Origin: Proteus appendicitidis
Lineage (GTDB): Bacteria > Pseudomonadota > Gammaproteobacteria > Enterobacterales > Enterobacteriaceae
Direction: 5' to 3'
Length of the DNA: 64,000 nt
Assembly (NCBI RefSeq): GCF_030271835.1
Contig: NZ_CP127389.1
Span: forward strand, 1,524,001 to 1,588,000
A program made the translations under genes and the position numbers. The notes under the pieces are model-generated. The model did not search any database, was not told the DNA's origin, and worked only from the letters and a program-made list of their open reading frames with translations. How positions within the stretch are numbered: the first letter of the stretch is position 1; each line of letters begins with the position of its first letter. Positions 1 through 10,302 of this stretch are shown piece by piece.

Positions 1-53
1 GCTATATCACGGGTGAAACATTGCATGTCAATGGTGGCATGTACATGATCTAA
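1..53 (+). CDS. fabG: 3-oxoacyl-ACP reductase FabG, C-terminal end (partial)
   Basis: Only the last 16 complete codons lie in the window; they read YITGETLHVNGGMYMI and then TAA at 51-53. This is the characteristic C-terminus of FabG, the NADPH-dependent beta-ketoacyl-ACP reductase of type II fatty-acid synthesis. Its position just upstream of acpP and fabF agrees with the conserved fab cluster. The catalytic part is outside the window. Confidence 0.9.
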   Translation, partial: YITGETLHVNGGMYMI

Positions 54-90
54 TTATGGGGACGTCTTTATATTTGCTTTTTGCGTACAA

Positions 91-96
91 TATAAT
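91..96 (+). promoter_or_regulatory. Possible acpP -10 box
   Basis: A perfect TATAAT lies about 115 bases upstream of the acpP start in the fabG-acpP gap. No convincing -35 hexamer is seen at the best spacing, so this is a tentative promoter. acpP is normally expressed far above its neighbours, so a promoter of its own would be expected here. Confidence 0.35.
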
Positions 97-210
97 GCAA
101 AATATAGCGAATAAAGTAGTCCACACAGTCGGGATTGGTTAGATCTTTTCCTGTATTTATAAACTAAGAAAATCATCGCGCAAGCGAGTTTTGATAGGAA
201 ATTTAATAGT

Positions 211-447
211 ATGAGCACTATCGACGAACGCGTTAAGAAAATCATTGTTGAACAACTGGGTGTTAAAGAGGAAGAAGTTGTAAATTCAGCTTCATTTGTT
301 GATGACTTAGGCGCTGATTCTCTTGACACAGTTGAGCTGGTAATGGCTCTGGAAGAAGAATTCGATATCGAAATCCCAGACGAAGAAGCAGAAAAAATTA
401 CTACAGTTCAAGCTGCTATTGATTACGTTGAAAACGCAGGTAAATAA
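211..447 (+). CDS. acpP: Acyl carrier protein
   Basis: This is a 78-residue, highly acidic protein, the usual length for AcpP. It carries growing acyl chains during fatty-acid synthesis and also serves lipid A and phospholipid synthesis in the cytoplasm. The phosphopantetheine attachment site is the Ser in the DSL motif (residues 36-38, Ser37 counting Met1), at the start of the recognition helix [16 protein letters not shown]. It sits between fabG and fabF as in E. coli. The sequence is close to the E. coli protein over its whole length. Confidence 0.98.
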
Positions 448-460
448 GCTTGCTAATCTA

Positions 461-478
461 GGCGGTCACTCGACCGCC
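461..478 (+). terminator. Hairpin between acpP and fabF
   Basis: GGCGGTC and GACCGCC form a perfect 7-bp stem with an ACTC loop, 13 bases after the acpP stop. It is followed by a T-rich but interrupted tract (tatattttta). It probably attenuates or stabilises the abundant acpP transcript rather than ending it fully, since fabF has no obvious strong promoter of its own here. Confidence 0.6.
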
Positions 479-521
479 TATATTTTTAATCCTAAACTTT
501 TTCCCTCCTTGGAGGATAAGC

Positions 522-1763
522 GTGTCTAAGCGTCGTGTAGTTGTGACCGGACTAGGCATGTTATCTCCTGTCGGTAATAACGCAGAAGCTTCTTGGGAAG
601 CAGTGTGTGCCGGACAGAGTGGTATCGGCCTTATCGAAGATTTTGACACCAGTCATCATGCGACTAAATTCGCTGGATTGGTAAAAGATTTCAATCACGA
701 AGATTATAATCTTTCGCGTAAAGACGCGCGTAAGATGGATCTTTTTATTCAATATGGTATTGCAGCAGGTGTGCAAGCCATTGCGGATTCAGGTCTTGAA
801 GTAACAGAAGCCAATGCAAGTCGTATCGGAGCTGCTATTGGTTCTGGTATTGGTGGCTTAGGCCTTATCGAAGAAAACCATACATCAATGATGAATGGTG
901 GTCCTCGTAAAATTAGCCCATTCTTTGTACCTTCAACCATCATTAACATGGTTGCAGGGCATTTAAGCATTATGTATGGTCTTCGTGGCCCTACAATCTC
1001 TATTGCAACAGCATGTACTTCAGGTGTTCATAATATTGGACATGCAGCACGTATTATCGCTTATGGTGATGCAGATGTAATGCTGGCTGGCGGTGCTGAA
1101 AAAGCAACTACACCATTAGGTTTGGGTGGCTTTGGTGCTGTTCGTGCATTATCAACACGTAACGACAATCCTCAAGCGGCTAGCCGCCCATGGGATAAAG
1201 ATCGTGATGGTTTTGTATTAGGTGATGGTGCGGGTGTTCTTGTTCTTGAAGAGTACGAACACGCTAAAAACCGTGGCGCTAAAATTTATGCTGAAGTGAT
1301 TGGGTTTGGTATGAGCAGCGATGCTTATCACATGACTTCACCAGCAGAAAATGGCGAAGGCGGTGCGCTGGCAATGACAAATGCACTGAAAGATGCGGGT
1401 ATTTCCTCATCAGAAGTGGGTTATATTAACGCACACGGTACATCAACAAATGCAGGCGATGTTGCTGAAGCACAAGCAGTAGAAAATGTATTTGGTAAAG
1501 GTACTGATGTATTAGTTAGCTCAACAAAATCTATGACAGGTCACTTATTAGGTGCTGCGGGTGCAATTGAGTCTATCTTTACAATCCTTTCGTTACGTGA
1601 CCAAATCGTACCTCCAACAATAAACCTAGATAATCAAGACGAAAATTGTCATCTTGATTTCGTTCCACATAAAGCACGTAAAGTTGAGAACATGGAATAT
1701 GCTCTGTGTAACTCATTCGGCTTTGGTGGTACTAACGGTTCAATTCTCTTTAAGCGCGTATAA
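522..1763 (+). CDS. fabF: 3-oxoacyl-ACP synthase II (FabF/KASII)
   Basis: The 413-residue protein has the full KASII length and condenses malonyl-ACP with acyl-ACP, notably elongating palmitoleoyl-ACP. The active-site Cys lies in ATACTSG (about residue 165), and the catalytic histidines are in NAHGTST (about 304) and GHLLGAAGA (about 341), with the conserved Lys in SSTKSMTGH. The start is GTG, supported by a strong TTGGAGGA ribosome-binding site and by the [11 protein letters not shown]-terminus shared with E. coli FabF. It is downstream of acpP and ends before a strong terminator. Confidence 0.98.
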   Translation: MSKRRVVVTGLGMLSPVGNNAEASWEAVCAGQSGIGLIEDFDTSHHATKFAGLVKDFNHEDYNLSRKDARKMDLFIQYGIAAGVQAIADSGLEVTEANASRIGAAIGSGIGGLGLIEENHTSMMNGGPRKISPFFVPSTIINMVAGHLSIMYGLRGPTISIATACTSGVHNIGHAARIIAYGDADVMLAGGAEKATTPLGLGGFGAVRALSTRNDNPQAASRPWDKDRDGFVLGDGAGVLVLEEYEHAKNRGAKIYAEVIGFGMSSDAYHMTSPAENGEGGALAMTNALKDAGISSSEVGYINAHGTSTNAGDVAEAQAVENVFGKGTDVLVSSTKSMTGHLLGAAGAIESIFTILSLRDQIVPPTINLDNQDENCHLDFVPHKARKVENMEYALCNSFGFGGTNGSILFKRV

Positions 1764-1794
1764 CCCGTTTTTTGTAGAAAACTGAAAAATACCT

Positions 1795-1822
1795 AAAGGC
1801 CCAGGATTATTCTGGGTCTTTT
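1795..1822 (+). terminator. Rho-independent terminator after fabF
   Basis: A 10-bp stem (AAAGGCCCAG with CTGGGTCTTT, one G-T pair) has a 7-base loop and ends in a T run. It lies about 30 bases after the fabF stop and separates the fab genes from the pabC operon. Confidence 0.85.
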
Positions 1823-1896
1823 ATTTTGTCCTTTTACTGCCAGTTGTTTTATCATGTGCAGATTGATATCAATAACATAGATGTAGGGTGTGTTAG

Positions 1897-2724
1897 ATGT
1901 ATTGGGTAAATGGACAACAGCAACAAAATATCGATGCAAGCGACCGCGCAATACAGTTTGGTGATGGCTGCTTTACGACACTTGCCGTTGAGCATGGTAA
2001 CCCTATTTTATTATCTGCACACATAAATCGCTTAAAACAAGGCTGTGATGCACTTTTTCTACCACATCCAAATTGGTCTGATTTAGAAAACCACATTATA
2101 GATATTGCCTCGGATACTCAAACGAAAGGTGTTATTAAGGTTATCATTAGCCGTGGCTGTGGCGGTCGTGGCTATTCCTCTAATGGATTTATAACACCGA
2201 CAGTAATAATGTCTCTGTCATCTTATCCTACCCATTATCTCCACCAGCAAAGTGAAGGAATTTCGTTAGGTATAAGCCCAGTTATCTTAGGGCAGAATTC
2301 TTTGTTGGCTGGCATCAAACATCTCAACCGTCTAGAACAAGTCCTTATCAAATATCATTTAGAAAAAACAGAATTTGATGATGTTTTGGTGTGTGATAAT
2401 GAAGGATATTTAGTTGAAGCTAATGCAGCGAATCTTTTTTGGCGCAAAGGAAATAGGCTTTTTACGCCAAACCTGACTAATTCAGGCGTAAATGGCATTA
2501 TGCGTCAATCTATTTTTCAACTAGCACAAAAAAAGCATTGGGAAATTGATATTGTGAGAGAAAAACCTGAAACACTTTATCAAGCTGATGAAATATGGTT
2601 AACAAATGCGTTGATGCCAGTGATCCCCGTTTCACAAATCACTTTTTCAGATGATAAGCGCTATCAATACCCTAATAGGGATTATTATCATGTTGTTTTA
2701 CAACACAGTTTGTCACTTAAATAG
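1897..2724 (+). CDS. pabC: Aminodeoxychorismate lyase
   Basis: This is a 275-residue fold-type IV PLP enzyme that converts 4-amino-4-deoxychorismate to p-aminobenzoate plus pyruvate for folate synthesis. The PLP lysine is expected at Lys141 in GIKHLNRLEQ, and the family pattern EANAANLFW is present near residue 165. It starts the pabC-mltG-tmk-holB run, the same order as in E. coli, with 17 bases to mltG. The length matches the family. The divergence from E. coli is greater than for neighbouring genes, as is usual for PabC. Confidence 0.95.
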   Translation: MYWVNGQQQQNIDASDRAIQFGDGCFTTLAVEHGNPILLSAHINRLKQGCDALFLPHPNWSDLENHIIDIASDTQTKGVIKVIISRGCGGRGYSSNGFITPTVIMSLSSYPTHYLHQQSEGISLGISPVILGQNSLLAGIKHLNRLEQVLIKYHLEKTEFDDVLVCDNEGYLVEANAANLFWRKGNRLFTPNLTNSGVNGIMRQSIFQLAQKKHWEIDIVREKPETLYQADEIWLTNALMPVIPVSQITFSDDKRYQYPNRDYYHVVLQHSLSLK

Positions 2725-2741
2725 AATTTAATGAGTTATAA

Positions 2742-3764
2742 ATGAAGATAAAAAAAATAGTATGGATAGTTTTTTTTGCCTTATTGATTAGCCTTGGCGC
2801 AGTTGCATTGTATATGATGCAACATATTCGAGGTTTAGAAGAAAAGATTGTTGTAAAACAAGATGAAATGTTACTGACTGTGCCAGCAGGAACAGGGCGT
2901 GTTGCCATGGAGCAACTATTAATAAAAAATAATCTGCTTAATGAAGGGGATTATTTTCAGATCTTATTAAAAGCCAAACCAGAGCTAAGCCAATTTAAAG
3001 CGGGAACTTATCGTTTAACGAAGGATATGACGTTACGTGATGTTTTACTGCTGATCAAAAGTGGCAAAGAGGCGCAGTTTACAATCCGTTTTATTGAAGG
3101 CAGCCGTTTAAAGGATTGGCAATCTATTTTTGAGCAAGCGCCTCAACTTGCTGCTGTCGCACATACGATGGATAGCGATAAACTACGCCAAGAAATAGGA
3201 ATAAAACCGGAAATTACTGATCTAGAAGGTTGGTTTGCGCCAGATACATACCATTACACTGCGGGTACGACAGATGTCGCAATTTTAAAGCGTGCCTACC
3301 AACAAATGGAAAAAACATTAGAAGAAGAGTGGATTAAACGCGATAGTGATTTACCGTATAAGTCGGCTTATGAAATGCTTATCATGGCATCAATTATTGA
3401 AAAAGAGACAGGTATTGATGCTGAAAGAACAAAGGTTGCGTCTGTTTTTGTCAATCGATTAAAAACAAATATGCGATTACAGACCGATCCTACCGTGATT
3501 TATGGTTTAGGTGATAAATACCGAGGTACAATTTATCGCAGTGATTTAAATGGTTACACCCCTTATAACACGTATCAAATTGATGGATTACCACCAACAC
3601 CAATCGCAATGCCCGGTGTTGCTTCAATTAGAGCCGCTGCACATCCAGCGGATACGCGTTATCTCTATTTTGTTGCGGATGGGACGGGTGGTCATAAATT
3701 TTCAACCACACTTAATGAACACAATAAGGCCGTCGCGCAATACCGACGCTTACAACAAAGATAA
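2742..3764 (+). CDS. mltG: Endolytic murein transglycosylase MltG
   Basis: The 340-residue protein has a single N-terminal membrane anchor (residues 5-26) and a periplasmic YceG domain. MltG cleaves nascent glycan strands and is thought to set their length near the inner membrane. The catalytic glutamate is Glu220 in ASIIEKETG, and the downstream [13 protein letters not shown] and PPTPIAMPG motifs are intact. Two bases separate it from tmk, so they are cotranscribed. Confidence 0.96.
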   Translation: MKIKKIVWIVFFALLISLGAVALYMMQHIRGLEEKIVVKQDEMLLTVPAGTGRVAMEQLLIKNNLLNEGDYFQILLKAKPELSQFKAGTYRLTKDMTLRDVLLLIKSGKEAQFTIRFIEGSRLKDWQSIFEQAPQLAAVAHTMDSDKLRQEIGIKPEITDLEGWFAPDTYHYTAGTTDVAILKRAYQQMEKTLEEEWIKRDSDLPYKSAYEMLIMASIIEKETGIDAERTKVASVFVNRLKTNMRLQTDPTVIYGLGDKYRGTIYRSDLNGYTPYNTYQIDGLPPTPIAMPGVASIRAAAHPADTRYLYFVADGTGGHKFSTTLNEHNKAVAQYRRLQQR

Positions 3765-3766
3765 TT

Positions 3767-4414
3767 ATGAACAACAGCAAATTTATTGTAATTGAAGGAT
3801 TAGAAGGTGCTGGAAAAACCAGCGCAATTCAAACGGTTATTGATACATTAAAAGAAAAAGGTATCACCAATCTGGCTTTTACCCGTGAACCGGGAGGCAC
3901 ACCGCTTGCTGAAAAACTACGTGAACTCATCAAGCAAGGTATTGATGGCGAAAAAGTGACAGATAAAGCAGAGCTTTTAATGTTATATGCCGCGCGTGTT
4001 CAGCTTGTTGAAAATGTAATAAAACCGGCATTAGCGGAAGGTAAATGGGTGATTGGCGATAGACATGATCTCTCTTCACAAGCTTATCAGGGTGGTGGAC
4101 GCGGCTTAGATAAAGATCTTATGTTGTCACTTCGTAATACCGTTCTTGGTGATTTTCGCCCTGATTTAACCTTATATCTTGATTTAGATCCGGCGATTGG
4201 TCTTGCCAGAGCGCGCGCTCGAGGTGAGTTAGACCGAATTGAAAAAGAATCAATGGATTTCTTTTATCGTACTCGTGAACGTTATCAGGCACTAGTCAAA
4301 GGTGATGACTCTATTATCACAATAGATGCATCTCAAGCTATTGAAAAAGTACAAGCAGATATCCGTCAAACATTAACAGCGTGGCTAGTTCAGCAGGAAA
4401 ATAAATCACTATGA
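3767..4414 (+). CDS. tmk: Thymidylate kinase
   Basis: The 215-residue enzyme phosphorylates dTMP to dTDP. The P-loop GLEGAGKT is at residues 11-18, the DR(H/Y) motif appears as [13 protein letters not shown], and the LID segment is [12 protein letters not shown], with an arginine/glycine-rich LID as in the E. coli-type enzyme. It overlaps holB by 4 bases (ATGA), which indicates translational coupling. Confidence 0.98.
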   Translation: MNNSKFIVIEGLEGAGKTSAIQTVIDTLKEKGITNLAFTREPGGTPLAEKLRELIKQGIDGEKVTDKAELLMLYAARVQLVENVIKPALAEGKWVIGDRHDLSSQAYQGGGRGLDKDLMLSLRNTVLGDFRPDLTLYLDLDPAIGLARARARGELDRIEKESMDFFYRTRERYQALVKGDDSIITIDASQAIEKVQADIRQTLTAWLVQQENKSL

Positions 4415-5394
4415 ATTGGTATCCTTGGCTAAATCAGGCATATCGACAACTTATTAGCATGTATCAAGAAGGGCGAGGTCATCATGCCTTGCTTTTACAT
4501 GCGATAGAAGGCATGGGAGGAGAAGCACTCTCTTATGGGTTAAGTCGTTGGTTAATGTGCCAGAATAAACAGGGATTAAAAAGTTGTAATGAATGCCATA
4601 GCTGTCGTTTGATGATTGCTGAAACACACCCTGATTGGCATGTTTTGCAAAGTGAAAAGGGAAAATCCTCGATTGGTATTGAAGCCGTAAGAAAAGTCAC
4701 TGAAAAATTGGAGCATCATGCTCAGCAAAGTGGTTCTAGGGTTGTTTGGATAAAAGATGTTGAAGCGTTAACTGAAGCGGCAGCAAATGCATTGCTCAAA
4801 ACGTTAGAAGAGCCACCTAAAAACACCTATTTTTTACTGAATTGTCAGCAACCAGAGGTTTTATTAGCGACATTGCGTAGCCGTTGTTTTTATTACCATT
4901 TAGCAACGCCAGATCTCCAACATGCAACGCACTGGTTACAGCAACAATTACCAAACATACCTTATGCCAATAGTGTGACGGCATTAAATTTATCTCAGAA
5001 TGCTCCAGTTTTAGCGCTTTCATTATTGAAAGATGAGTGGAAGGAAAGAGAGACCTTTTGCCAAGTTTTATATGCAAGCATACAACAACATGATTTATAT
5101 TCATTTTTACCACAATTAAATCAAGATAATGCCGAGCGTCGCTTGTATTGGTTATTATCCCTGCTGCTTGATGCATTAAAATACCAAACCAATGCACAAG
5201 TGTATTGTGTGAACCAAGACCAGCAAGCATTAATTATGGCGTTATCACAATGGCCTTCGGATATTTTGTTATCCACTATTGATGGATGGAAACAGTGTCG
5301 TTACCAGTTAATGACCATTCCTGCATTAAATAGAGAATTATTGCTAGTAGAGCAGCTACTAGATTGGGAAAATCAGCTAGCCACAAAAAATTAA
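4411..5394 (+). CDS. holB: DNA polymerase III delta' subunit
   Basis: This 327-residue clamp-loader subunit is an AAA+ relative without ATPase activity. The zinc module has four cysteines at residues 50, 59, 62 and 65. The SRC motif follows in [10 protein letters not shown], and the segment [10 protein letters not shown] is typical of clamp-loader subunits. As expected for delta', no working P-loop is seen. Its ATG overlaps the tmk stop. It is the last gene before a palindromic repeat element. Confidence 0.96.
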   Translation: MNWYPWLNQAYRQLISMYQEGRGHHALLLHAIEGMGGEALSYGLSRWLMCQNKQGLKSCNECHSCRLMIAETHPDWHVLQSEKGKSSIGIEAVRKVTEKLEHHAQQSGSRVVWIKDVEALTEAAANALLKTLEEPPKNTYFLLNCQQPEVLLATLRSRCFYYHLATPDLQHATHWLQQQLPNIPYANSVTALNLSQNAPVLALSLLKDEWKERETFCQVLYASIQQHDLYSFLPQLNQDNAERRLYWLLSLLLDALKYQTNAQVYCVNQDQQALIMALSQWPSDILLSTIDGWKQCRYQLMTIPALNRELLLVEQLLDWENQLATKN

Positions 5395-5437
5395 TTATCT
5401 ATATATTAATTATGATTTAGCTGTAATAAAAAACACC

Positions 5438-5565
5438 TATACTCTAAATCATTCGAGTTGTAGGTAGGCGGCAAGCAAAGATATCCCGATGAGCATACTC
5501 ATGTATGTGATTCAGGTAACTTAGCGTAGCCAACACCCCTGCAACTTGAAGAATGACGAGTATAT
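5438..5565. repeat. MITE-like imperfect palindromic element (about 128 bp)
   Basis: The left end (TATACTC, then ATTCGAGTTGTAGG) and the right end (CCTGCAACTTGAAGAAT, then GAGTATA) are imperfect terminal inverted repeats of about 35 bases, and TA flanks each end. The interior is noncoding and can fold on itself. It occupies most of the 200-bp gap between holB and tatD. Similar ATACTCGTCAT-CTTCAAGTTGC elements are scattered in intergenic regions of many Enterobacterales. No second copy was noticed in this window. Confidence 0.7.
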
Positions 5566-5594
5566 AAGTCGTATCAGATAAATGAGAGTAAGTT

Positions 5595-6380
5595 ATGTTT
5601 TTAGTTGATTCACACTGCCATCTCGACGGCTTAGATTATGAAAAATTACATGAAAATATTGATGATGTTGTCGAAAAAGCACAGCAGCGTGATGTTCAAT
5701 ATATGTTAGCAGTGGCAACCACATTACCGGGCTTTAAGAGTATGCGTGAGCTAATCGGTAAACGTGACAATATCGCCTTTTCTTGTGGGATCCATCCTTT
5801 AAATTTAGATGAAGGTCATGATATTGAAGAATTAGCACGTTTAGCTGCTGCACCTGATGTTGTGGCTTTAGGTGAAACAGGGCTAGATTACTATTACCAA
5901 CAAGAAAATGCGGCTCTACAGCGTGAAATTTTCCGTGAACATATTCGTATTGGACGCCAAGTTAATAAACCCGTTATTGTGCATACACGCAGTGCTCGCG
6001 AAGACACGTTATCTATTTTAAAAGAAGAAAAAGTTCAAGATTGTGGTGGTGTTTTGCATTGTTTTACTGAAGATAAAGAAACTGCAACAGCATTACTTGA
6101 TCTTGGAATGTATATTTCTTTTTCTGGCATCGTAACATTTAGAAATGCTGAACAAATTAGAGAAGCAGCGCGTATTGTTCCTCTTGATAGAATTTTAGTT
6201 GAAACAGACTCCCCTTATTTAGCGCCCGTTCCTCATCGCGGAAAAGAAAACCAACCGGCTTATGTCCGCGATGTTGCAGAATATATGGCTGTCTTAAAAG
6301 GCGTCAGTGTTGAAGAGTTAGCGCATCAAACAACACGCAATTTTGCTAAGCTCTTTCATATTCAAAACTTACCTGTTTAA
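5595..6380 (+). CDS. ycfH: TatD-family metal-dependent hydrolase (YcfH)
   Basis: The 261-residue protein is a TIM-barrel metallo-hydrolase of the TatD family. The metal ligands are visible as DSHCHLD (His7, His9), GETGLDYY, VHTRSA, LHCFT and ETDSPYLAP. Members act as nucleases or other hydrolases; the substrate of this paralogue is not settled. In E. coli it also follows holB, but ptsG, which lies next there, is absent here. The start ATG has a weak upstream GAGAG site. Confidence 0.92.
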   Translation: MFLVDSHCHLDGLDYEKLHENIDDVVEKAQQRDVQYMLAVATTLPGFKSMRELIGKRDNIAFSCGIHPLNLDEGHDIEELARLAAAPDVVALGETGLDYYYQQENAALQREIFREHIRIGRQVNKPVIVHTRSAREDTLSILKEEKVQDCGGVLHCFTEDKETATALLDLGMYISFSGIVTFRNAEQIREAARIVPLDRILVETDSPYLAPVPHRGKENQPAYVRDVAEYMAVLKGVSVEELAHQTTRNFAKLFHIQNLPV

Positions 6381-6422
6381 TAGAATTAATCGGGAATTAA
6401 AATAAATAATAAGGTGATGGAA

Positions 6423-6773
6423 ATGGCAGAAGAAACAATTTTCAGTAAAATTATCCGTGGTGAAATTCCAGCCAATATCGTGTTTCAAGATGATACAGTG
6501 ACGGCATTTCGTGATATTTCACCTCAAGCACCCACTCATATTTTAATTATTCCTAATAAACTTATTCCTACTGTAAATGATGTTACTGCGGAAGATGAGC
6601 AAGTATTAGGGCACCTTTTCGTTGTTGCGGCAAAAATTGCACAACAAGAAGGTATTGCTGAAGATGGTTATCGCTTAGTGATGAACTGTAATAAACATGG
6701 TGGACAAGAAGTTTTCCATATTCATATGCATTTACTTGGCGGGAAACCATTAGGGCCATTATTAAGCCTGTAA
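6423..6773 (+). CDS. hinT: Purine nucleoside phosphoramidase HinT
   Basis: This is a HIT-family hydrolase that acts on AMP-linked phosphoramidates. The histidine triad HIHMH is at residues 99-103, with His101 the catalytic nucleophile. In-frame upstream GTG (6414) and ATG (6417) codons exist, but the start at 6423 gives [11 protein letters not shown], matching E. coli HinT, and leaves AAGGTG as the ribosome-binding site. At 116 residues it is slightly shorter at the C-terminus than the E. coli protein. Confidence 0.95.
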   Translation: MAEETIFSKIIRGEIPANIVFQDDTVTAFRDISPQAPTHILIIPNKLIPTVNDVTAEDEQVLGHLFVVAAKIAQQEGIAEDGYRLVMNCNKHGGQEVFHIHMHLLGGKPLGPLLSL

Positions 6774-6812
6774 TGGATGTAATGCTAACAGCAGGATAAC
6801 AGGAAGTAATAC

Positions 6813-7214
6813 ATGATAAGACAAGGTAAGGTTATTTGTTCATTACTTATCGTTGTGTTTATGACGACATTGCTTGCAGGATGTTTATCATCTCATTCAG
6901 ATAATAAACTCTATTTCAATCGTCAGCAGGCTATTATTATGGAGCCTTCAGTATTAGTTGTAGGCGTTGTTGCTGGTCAGCCAGCCATTGAACACCATGC
7001 TAATGGCACCAAAGCGACAGTCATGTTATCAAATACACAATCTTACCCTGTTTCTATTCGTTATCGTTTTTATTGGTATAACGAACAAGGGCTTGAAGTT
7101 TCCCCTGCTGGAAATGTAAATGATGTGACTATTCTTGGAGATGGTGATGTCGAAATTAGTGGTGATATACCAAATAAAACCATTAGTTATGTCAGAGTTT
7201 ATCTCTTTACTTAG
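6813..7214 (+). CDS. ycfL: YcfL family lipoprotein
   Basis: The 133-residue protein has a lipoprotein signal peptide with lipobox LLAGC, so Cys24 is the predicted lipidated residue. The rest is a small beta-rich DUF1425 domain (SNTQSYPVSIRYRFYWY, and then a segment with TILGDGDVEISG). Its function is unknown. It lies just upstream of lpoB, as in E. coli, and shares its transcription unit. The residue after Cys is Leu, which does not signal inner-membrane retention, so an outer-membrane location is likely. Confidence 0.9.
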   Translation: MIRQGKVICSLLIVVFMTTLLAGCLSSHSDNKLYFNRQQAIIMEPSVLVVGVVAGQPAIEHHANGTKATVMLSNTQSYPVSIRYRFYWYNEQGLEVSPAGNVNDVTILGDGDVEISGDIPNKTISYVRVYLFT

Positions 7215-7231
7215 GATAAGGTAACACGAGC

Positions 7232-7813
7232 ATGAAAAGAGTTCTATTTGTGGCGATGTCTGTATTTTTATTAGCGGGTTGTCCATCTATGTTGCCACAA
7301 CAACCCCCTGTACCTGTAGAGCCGGTGACACCCACAGAGCCAGTAGAGCCGCCTAAACCGATAGAGCCACCAATCGAAGTTGTGCCAACGCCACCTAAAA
7401 TCACGAGCATTAATTGGAATGCAGCTGTCACACCTTTAATTAGAGAAATGGCAGTTACTGATGATTTAGACGCGGGTAAACTTATCGTTGTTGATAATGT
7501 TAAAAATAATTCAGGCGGGAATATCCAAGCGGTAAATGCGACTAATACTATTATTGAATCAGTTAATAGTATTAGTGCATTGCAAACCGTGCCTTATACG
7601 CAAATGATGTCAGCACGAAAAGCGCTTGGTTTATCTGGTGAAGATAGCCTAGGTCTTCGTAGTGCAGCGATTGGCTTAGCCCGCTATTTGAAAGCTGATT
7701 ATATTTTATTCTCAACCGTTGATGGTAAAAAAGATAACCGTGTGATCAGCATGCAGTTAATGTCGGTTTCTTCTGGTGAAATTCTTTGGAACGGGCGTCA
7801 TAAGGTTGAGTGA
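7232..7813 (+). CDS. lpoB: Penicillin-binding protein activator LpoB
   Basis: The 193-residue outer-membrane lipoprotein has lipobox LLAGC (Cys17), then a proline-rich disordered linker (residues 22-53), which lets it reach through the periplasm. The folded C-terminal domain binds and stimulates PBP1B. Conserved signatures include SGEDSLGLRSAAIGLARYLKADY and GEILWNG. It overlaps the start of thiK. Confidence 0.93.
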   Translation: MKRVLFVAMSVFLLAGCPSMLPQQPPVPVEPVTPTEPVEPPKPIEPPIEVVPTPPKITSINWNAAVTPLIREMAVTDDLDAGKLIVVDNVKNNSGGNIQAVNATNTIIESVNSISALQTVPYTQMMSARKALGLSGEDSLGLRSAAIGLARYLKADYILFSTVDGKKDNRVISMQLMSVSSGEILWNGRHKVE

Positions 7814-8690
7814 TCCGCATTACTCAAGTTTGCTTAATGCCTTGCAAGCGCTTTTCCCTGCAACGGCATTAAGTCAATGGAAAATCACTGCATTAGCCGG
7901 AGCCGGTGGTGGTGCTTTTCGTGTGCAATGTGCAGATATTGACTGGGTTGCTCGTTATTATGGCGATGAAAAAAGAGCGCTTTATGTACATGGAAGAAAA
8001 GAATACGCCATTTTAAAGCAGCTATCAGGATCTGATTTATCACCTAAAGTTGCCACACGTTATAAAGAGTGGTTTTTTCTTTGTTGGTTACAGGGCGAAC
8101 ATCTTACTCATCAATCACTTTTTAGTACTTATTTAAAACCGTTAGCTGAAAAAATAGCAATACTCCATCAACACACACCGTTAGGTTTTCCTCTTAACTT
8201 AAATCATGAGTTATTAATTTATTGGCAGGGTATTGATAGAAAACGTTTATCTGCTAAATGGTTACGCTTGCAACAACATTTTTTACGCCAACCGCGATGC
8301 AATTTCATAAAATACGCGCCTGCTCACATGGATTTGCATGTTGAGAATATTCTTCTTAGTGATTCGGGTATAAAATTTATTGATTGGGAATATGCGGCCG
8401 ATATTGATACAGCAGATTCATTGATGACGTTCTTTGCAACAAACCAACTCAATGAGGCGCAACAAAATACGTTTTTGGATTATTATTATTCGTATCATTG
8501 TCATTATGCTCAATCCAAAGAGACGGATATTTATTCTGTTAAGGAGTTGAGAAAGCGTATTCTCTCAAGGGAGCCATTCATTTTTTATATGATGCTAATG
8601 TGGTATGAAGTCCGTTGGCAACAAACAAAAGATGGATCATTTTTAATAATGTCTGAACCTTTGCGTCGCTATTTCAGTCTGACGAATTAA
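7806..8690 (+). CDS. thiK: Thiamine kinase (ThiK/YcfN-like phosphotransferase)
   Basis: This aminoglycoside-phosphotransferase-fold kinase salvages thiamine by making thiamine phosphate. The catalytic loop is [10 protein letters not shown] and the metal motif is [10 protein letters not shown]. The start is uncertain: TTG at 7806, preceded closely by AAGG, gives 294 residues and places the glycine-rich loop (GAGGGAF) where the E. coli protein has it. A GTG at 7776 would add ten residues inside lpoB. Either way it overlaps lpoB, so coupling is likely. Sequence identity to E. coli looks low. Confidence 0.78.
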   Translation: MSDPHYSSLLNALQALFPATALSQWKITALAGAGGGAFRVQCADIDWVARYYGDEKRALYVHGRKEYAILKQLSGSDLSPKVATRYKEWFFLCWLQGEHLTHQSLFSTYLKPLAEKIAILHQHTPLGFPLNLNHELLIYWQGIDRKRLSAKWLRLQQHFLRQPRCNFIKYAPAHMDLHVENILLSDSGIKFIDWEYAADIDTADSLMTFFATNQLNEAQQNTFLDYYYSYHCHYAQSKETDIYSVKELRKRILSREPFIFYMMLMWYEVRWQQTKDGSFLIMSEPLRRYFSLTN

Positions 8691-8728
8691 AGACATTATC
8701 TTGTCACAATTACAAAGAGAGGAATGTT

Positions 8729-9748
8729 ATGGGTCCAGTAATGCTTGATGTTGAAGGATATGAACTCGATAGTGAAGAGCGTGAAATTTTAAAGCATCCT
8801 CTTGTCGGTGGATTAATCCTTTTTACCCGCAACTTCCACGATGCTGAACAATTAAATGAATTAGTTCGCCAAATTCGTGATGCATCTCATGAGCGGCTTG
8901 TGATTGCAGTAGACCAAGAAGGGGGACGAGTACAGCGCTTCCGTGATGGTTTTACACGCATACCAGCAGCTCAATCTTATGCGGCATTAAATGAAAGTTA
9001 TCAAGCGAGTCATTTAGCACAAGAAGCAGGATGGCTAATGGCATCAGAAATGATTGCCATGGATATTGATATCAGTTTTGCACCCGTGCTTGACCTAGGT
9101 CATAACTGTATCGCCATTGGCGAGCGTTCTTTCCATGATTCCCCTGAAATTGCCATGACAATGGCCGAGAGCTTTATTAAAGGTATGCGCTCTGCGGGTA
9201 TGAAATCAACAGGCAAACACTTCCCTGGTCATGGTGCTGTAAGGGCTGATTCTCATAAAGAAACGCCTCGTGATGATCGCTCTTTAAATGATATTCGCCA
9301 GCGTGATATGTCTATCTTTAAAGATTTTATTCAACGCCAGTTATTAGATGCAATTATGCCAGCTCATGTTATTTATTCTCAGGTTGATGAGCGTCCGGCA
9401 AGTGGCTCATCGTACTGGCTGAAATCTATTTTACGTGAACAATTAGGCTTCCAAGGCGTTATTTTCTCTGATGACTTATCGATGGAAGGCGCTGCTATTA
9501 TGGGGAGTTATGCAGAAAGGGCGCAACGCTCGCTAGATGCCGGTTGTGATATGCTTTTAGTATGTAATAACCGAAAAGGGGCGGTGAGTGTGTTAGATAA
9601 CCTGTCCTCTGTCAAAGCAGAACGTATCTCCACATTGTACCATCACCGAGGTCGTTACACATTGAGTGAGCTACAAACCTCTGATCGTTGGAAAAAAGCG
9701 AATCAGTTGCTGACCCAATTACAGGAGCAATGGCAGGAGCGAGCATGA
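8729..9748 (+). CDS. nagZ: Beta-N-acetylhexosaminidase NagZ
   Basis: The 339-residue cytoplasmic glycoside hydrolase family 3 enzyme removes GlcNAc from anhydro-muropeptides in cell-wall recycling. The catalytic His is in the mobile loop KHFPGHG, and the nucleophile Asp is in FSDDLSMEG. The start ([14 protein letters not shown]) matches E. coli and has an AGAGAGGAA ribosome-binding site. Its stop overlaps the ycfP start by ATGA. Its activity makes the AmpR ligand in species with inducible AmpC; no ampC is visible here. Confidence 0.97.
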   Translation: MGPVMLDVEGYELDSEEREILKHPLVGGLILFTRNFHDAEQLNELVRQIRDASHERLVIAVDQEGGRVQRFRDGFTRIPAAQSYAALNESYQASHLAQEAGWLMASEMIAMDIDISFAPVLDLGHNCIAIGERSFHDSPEIAMTMAESFIKGMRSAGMKSTGKHFPGHGAVRADSHKETPRDDRSLNDIRQRDMSIFKDFIQRQLLDAIMPAHVIYSQVDERPASGSSYWLKSILREQLGFQGVIFSDDLSMEGAAIMGSYAERAQRSLDAGCDMLLVCNNRKGAVSVLDNLSSVKAERISTLYHHRGRYTLSELQTSDRWKKANQLLTQLQEQWQERA

Positions 9749-10284
9749 TTATATATTTACATGGTTTTGATTCCACAAGTCCTGGAAATCATGAGAAAGT
9801 TTTACAGCTACAGTTTATTGATCCTGATGTCCGCTTTTTAAGCTATAGTACGTTGCATCCTCGTCATGACATGCAACACTTACTGAAAGAAACGGATAAA
9901 GTGATTAAATCCACGAAAGAGCCAGTATTAATTTGCGGCGTAGGATTAGGTGGATATTGGGCAGAGCGTATTGGTTTCTTATGTAATATTCGTCAGGTAA
10001 TGATTAATCCTAATCTTTTTCCTTACGAAAACATGACAGACAAAATCGACAGACCTGAAGAATATTTAGATATCTCAACGAAATGTATTAAAGATTTTCG
10101 TTCTAAAAACAAAGATAACGCTTTAGTGATTTTATCCCGTAATGATGAGATTTTAGATAATCAGCGTTCTGCTGATGAATTATCACCTTATTACTCAGTC
10201 ATTTGGGATGAAGTGCAAACGCATAAATTTAAGAGCCTCTCTGAGCACTTATTTAAAATTAAAGCATTTAATAACAAAGAGTAA
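9745..10284 (+). CDS. ycfP: YcfP/YqiA-type alpha/beta hydrolase-fold protein
   Basis: The 179-residue protein begins [19 protein letters not shown], as in E. coli YcfP. It has an esterase-like fold, with an LHGF oxyanion segment, a [10 protein letters not shown] nucleophile-elbow-like motif that lacks the usual Ser (glycine at that place), and a late THKF histidine. The missing nucleophile is a family trait, so hydrolytic activity is doubtful. The start is fixed by the ATGA overlap with nagZ. A strong terminator follows. Confidence 0.92.
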   Translation: MIIYLHGFDSTSPGNHEKVLQLQFIDPDVRFLSYSTLHPRHDMQHLLKETDKVIKSTKEPVLICGVGLGGYWAERIGFLCNIRQVMINPNLFPYENMTDKIDRPEEYLDISTKCIKDFRSKNKDNALVILSRNDEILDNQRSADELSPYYSVIWDEVQTHKFKSLSEHLFKIKAFNNKE

Positions 10285-10302
10285 GACTAAAGTAATATGT
10301 TT

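Noticed and set aside
4817..5230. 137-residue minus-strand open frame inside holB
   Set aside because: It lies wholly within holB, has no homology or ribosome-binding site, and holB is clearly coding.
7207..7431. Minus-strand Gly/Thr-rich frame opposite lpoB
   Set aside because: Its composition is the complement of the proline-rich LpoB linker, so it is a shadow.
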